A program made the translations under genes and the position numbers. 7,222 nt of DNA from Thermoplasmata archaeon (lineage in GTDB: Archaea > Thermoplasmatota > Penumbrarchaeia > Penumbrarchaeales > EX4484-36). Shown here piece after piece: positions 5,455 to 7,222 of this stretch. The notes beneath the pieces are model-generated. The model searched no databases. It worked only from the letters and a program-made list of their open reading frames with translations, and had not been told where the DNA came from. The DNA lies in contig JAGHBW010000065.1 of NCBI GenBank assembly GCA_021160765.1, positions 1 to 7,222 of the forward strand, read 5' to 3'. Position 1 is the stretch's first letter, and every line of letters begins with the position of its first letter.

Positions 5455-7222
5455 CCCCTCTTCGGATATCTCTTAATCTCCCTCTCAACAATCTCTCCCC
5501 CCGTAAAATAACTGATAAGGATCTTCAGAATGTCCTTCAGTTTTATCATCGTGTAAACTGGTCCCTTTCGGATCATCCTGGAGCACTCCTCCCACGGCCT
5601 GCATTGAAGAACGCGAGAGATAAGTAGAAGCTCCTCTTTCCTCTCAAGAACTGGTCTCTTTTTAGTAGAGAAATACGCCTTTACGTAGGGGAGAACAACG
5701 TCCCTTGAGACAACGTACGTCATTGTTCCCCAAGCGTATGCTACAGCCCTCTTCAGGTCCAATTCATCCAGATGTAGGTGGAAGTCCACCGAAGGGGGGT
5801 CAAGAAGAAGTCGGACAACCTCTGGCTCAACATCTCTTAATGGGTCTGGCAGACCTTCCAGCGTTCTCCGTATAAAGGAAGATTTGAGCTCGTTCATTCT
5901 TCTCCTAAGTTTATCAGTTAACGGTTTGACCATTATCACGGAGTGCTCTCCGCTTACTGGATTAGGGGAGGGAGAGAGGTGAATTGGGGTATATCCACTT
6001 CTTAACCAGAAATTCAGAAGGTCTGAAGAGGCTCCAAAAGATGTGCCCACATAATCATAGCCCTCAGCCCTGGCCCTCTCCTCAAACCTCTTCAGCGCTT
6101 CTGTTCCCAACCCTCTTCTCTGAAGGTACGGATGGGTGGCTATCCTTACAACCCTGATGCCTTTAAGTGTGCCCAGAACCTCGTCCCGATAGTATTTTAT
6201 AAAACAGTCTGGGATCAGGTTCCCGGGGGGTATCCAGCCACTGTAAATCCTCTCAAGGGTGCTTGGGGAGAGGCCACCCTCATCCGCTATCTGAAGTGCC
6301 ACAAGAGGGGTACCCTTGTGAACAAGTGTGGCCATCCTCTGGTTCGCCCCATCCAGCAGTATTGCAAGGTCGTTGGGGGTGTTTTTATAATGAGCAAGTA
6401 TAAAGATCCCAAAATACCTGCGGAAGAACTCCTCGTCCCTCTCAAGAACCTCTCCCGCAGGCTCCAAGAGGAATTTTAGTTTTTTTCTGTCCACCTTTGA
6501 AGGCATTTCCCCTGGCTCGGCTGATAGCATCAGAACTCGGAAGAGCCACTTCTCAACAGGATCAGAGGGGGCATGGCGTATGGGCTCCTCCATTCTCACC
6601 CTCTTTATGTCAAACCCATCCTCAGTCAATCCCTGAATGAATTTTACAGTGAAGCTCCTGCCTGCCCCCTCATACCCATGAATGGTGGTGGAGAAAATTG
6701 GGGAGGGGGAGCGGCGGGCTAGTTTCAGCAGCAGCCTGTAGGGTATGGCTGCTGCCTCGTCCACCAGAAGCAGATCCCACCTTCCCGCCGTGGCTGTGGT
6801 GGGAGGCAGGTACTGAAAGCTCCATCTGCCCCCGGGGCCCTCCCCCTCCATTAACCCACCAGGCCTCTCCTGAAACGACACTTTAAGAGAGAACAATCCC
6901 TTCTTGAAGAATTTAACAGCCTCCTCCGCCATTGTCCTCTCTGGAGACGTTAAAACAATCTTACCAGCTCTCCCCTCAGCAACACATCCTGCTGCAGAGA
7001 GCCCCAAGGCGGCGGACTTACCCCTCCCCCTGTCCGCTAGAAGAAGAAGGACCTTTCTTTCCGTTGAAGATTCTGTGAAACGTATGATCTCCTCTATCCC
7101 TCTAAGCTGATCCTCTGTCTTCGCCATTCTCTTTAAAGGGTAGAGTGGGTCTTCTTCATCTGCTTCAACCTCTCTTCTCCTCCATTTATCAGGGTTTGTC
7201 AAGCCTTCTCTGACAACCTTGC
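5451..7222 (-). CDS. tmcA: TmcA RNA cytidine acetyltransferase (N-terminus beyond window)
   Basis: TmcA (Kre33/NAT10 family) acetylates cytidine to N4-acetylcytidine, using acetyl-CoA and ATP. The target is the tRNA wobble position in bacteria, and in some thermophilic archaea many rRNA and tRNA sites. Counting from the TTG at 7202, the helicase-like domain has Walker A DRGRGKS (57-63) and Walker B LLLVDEAAAIP (144-154). The GNAT domain has the acetyl-CoA loop ATHPYLQRRGLGTEAL (355-370), then FGASSDLLNFWLRSGY (389-404). The C-terminal part (about 435-583) is the family's RNA-binding tail. The frame stays open from 7202 to the window edge (KVVREG before the TTG), and family members have a further N-terminal domain (DUF1726). 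The TTG is therefore probably internal and the true start lies to the right. At least 589 residues are visible, against roughly 670-800 for full proteins. All motifs look intact. The promoter is not in view. Confidence 0.95.
   Translation of the reverse strand, partial: KVVREGLTNPDKWRRREVEADEEDPLYPLKRMAKTEDQLRGIEEIIRFTESSTERKVLLLLADRGRGKSAALGLSAAGCVAEGRAGKIVLTSPERTMAEEAVKFFKKGLFSLKVSFQERPGGLMEGEGPGGRWSFQYLPPTTATAGRWDLLLVDEAAAIPYRLLLKLARRSPSPIFSTTIHGYEGAGRSFTVKFIQGLTEDGFDIKRVRMEEPIRHAPSDPVEKWLFRVLMLSAEPGEMPSKVDRKKLKFLLEPAGEVLERDEEFFRRYFGIFILAHYKNTPNDLAILLDGANQRMATLVHKGTPLVALQIADEGGLSPSTLERIYSGWIPPGNLIPDCFIKYYRDEVLGTLKGIRVVRIATHPYLQRRGLGTEALKRFEERARAEGYDYVGTSFGASSDLLNFWLRSGYTPIHLSPSPNPVSGEHSVIMVKPLTDKLRRRMNELKSSFIRRTLEGLPDPLRDVEPEVVRLLLDPPSVDFHLHLDELDLKRAVAYAWGTMTYVVSRDVVLPYVKAYFSTKKRPVLERKEELLLISRVLQCRPWEECSRMIRKGPVYTMIKLKDILKILISYFTGGEIVEREIKRYPKRG

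Noticed and set aside
6132..6479. 115-codon plus-strand frame inside tmcA
   Set aside because: It is antisense to the conserved GNAT and helicase-linker region and has no independent start signals or family resemblance.

Overview
The window is from an archaeon, most likely a euryarchaeote in the broad sense. The evidence is a class I lysyl-tRNA synthetase, a GfcR/PyrE-like regulator (winged-helix-type head fused to a phosphoribosyltransferase fold), a TmcA RNA cytidine acetyltransferase, TATA-type promoter elements with short or absent leaders, and Shine-Dalgarno sequences matching the archaeal 16S 3' end. Arginine codons are mainly AGG/AGA throughout, as is common in archaea. A hybrid histidine kinase argues against the smallest hyperthermophile genomes, but I cannot name a lineage from the sequence alone.

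Layout, left to right. The first ~60 bases hold the start of a leftward gene that leaves the window. Next are two leftward genes forming a tight pair: a two-helix 59-residue membrane protein (550-729) and a PqqD-like domain protein (103-537), 12 bases apart. A ~106-base divergent promoter region separates them from a rightward cluster: the GfcR-like regulator (836-1438), lysS (1455-3038) and a DUF167/YggU-family protein (3025-3306). Spacing is 16 bases, then a 14-base overlap, so these three are very likely one operon. A short gap with its own TATA-like element and a strong ribosome binding site leads to a GAF-PAS-kinase-receiver hybrid sensor kinase (3394-5454). Its stop codon interlocks with that of the convergent leftward gene tmcA (5451 to beyond the right edge).

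Functionally, much of the window serves translation: LysRS charges tRNA-Lys and TmcA makes N4-acetylcytidine in RNA. The GfcR-like protein is a candidate transcription regulator of central metabolism, and the hybrid kinase is a cytoplasmic sensor with no DNA-binding output of its own. The least understood part is the left end, where a small membrane protein, a stand-alone PqqD-like protein with a long N-terminal extension, and an unidentified truncated gene run together. PqqD-like domains usually bind peptide precursors for radical SAM or other modifying enzymes, but no modifying enzyme or precursor is visible here, so any peptide-modification system would have to lie to the left of the window. 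There are no tRNA or rRNA genes, CRISPR arrays, transposases or long repeats.
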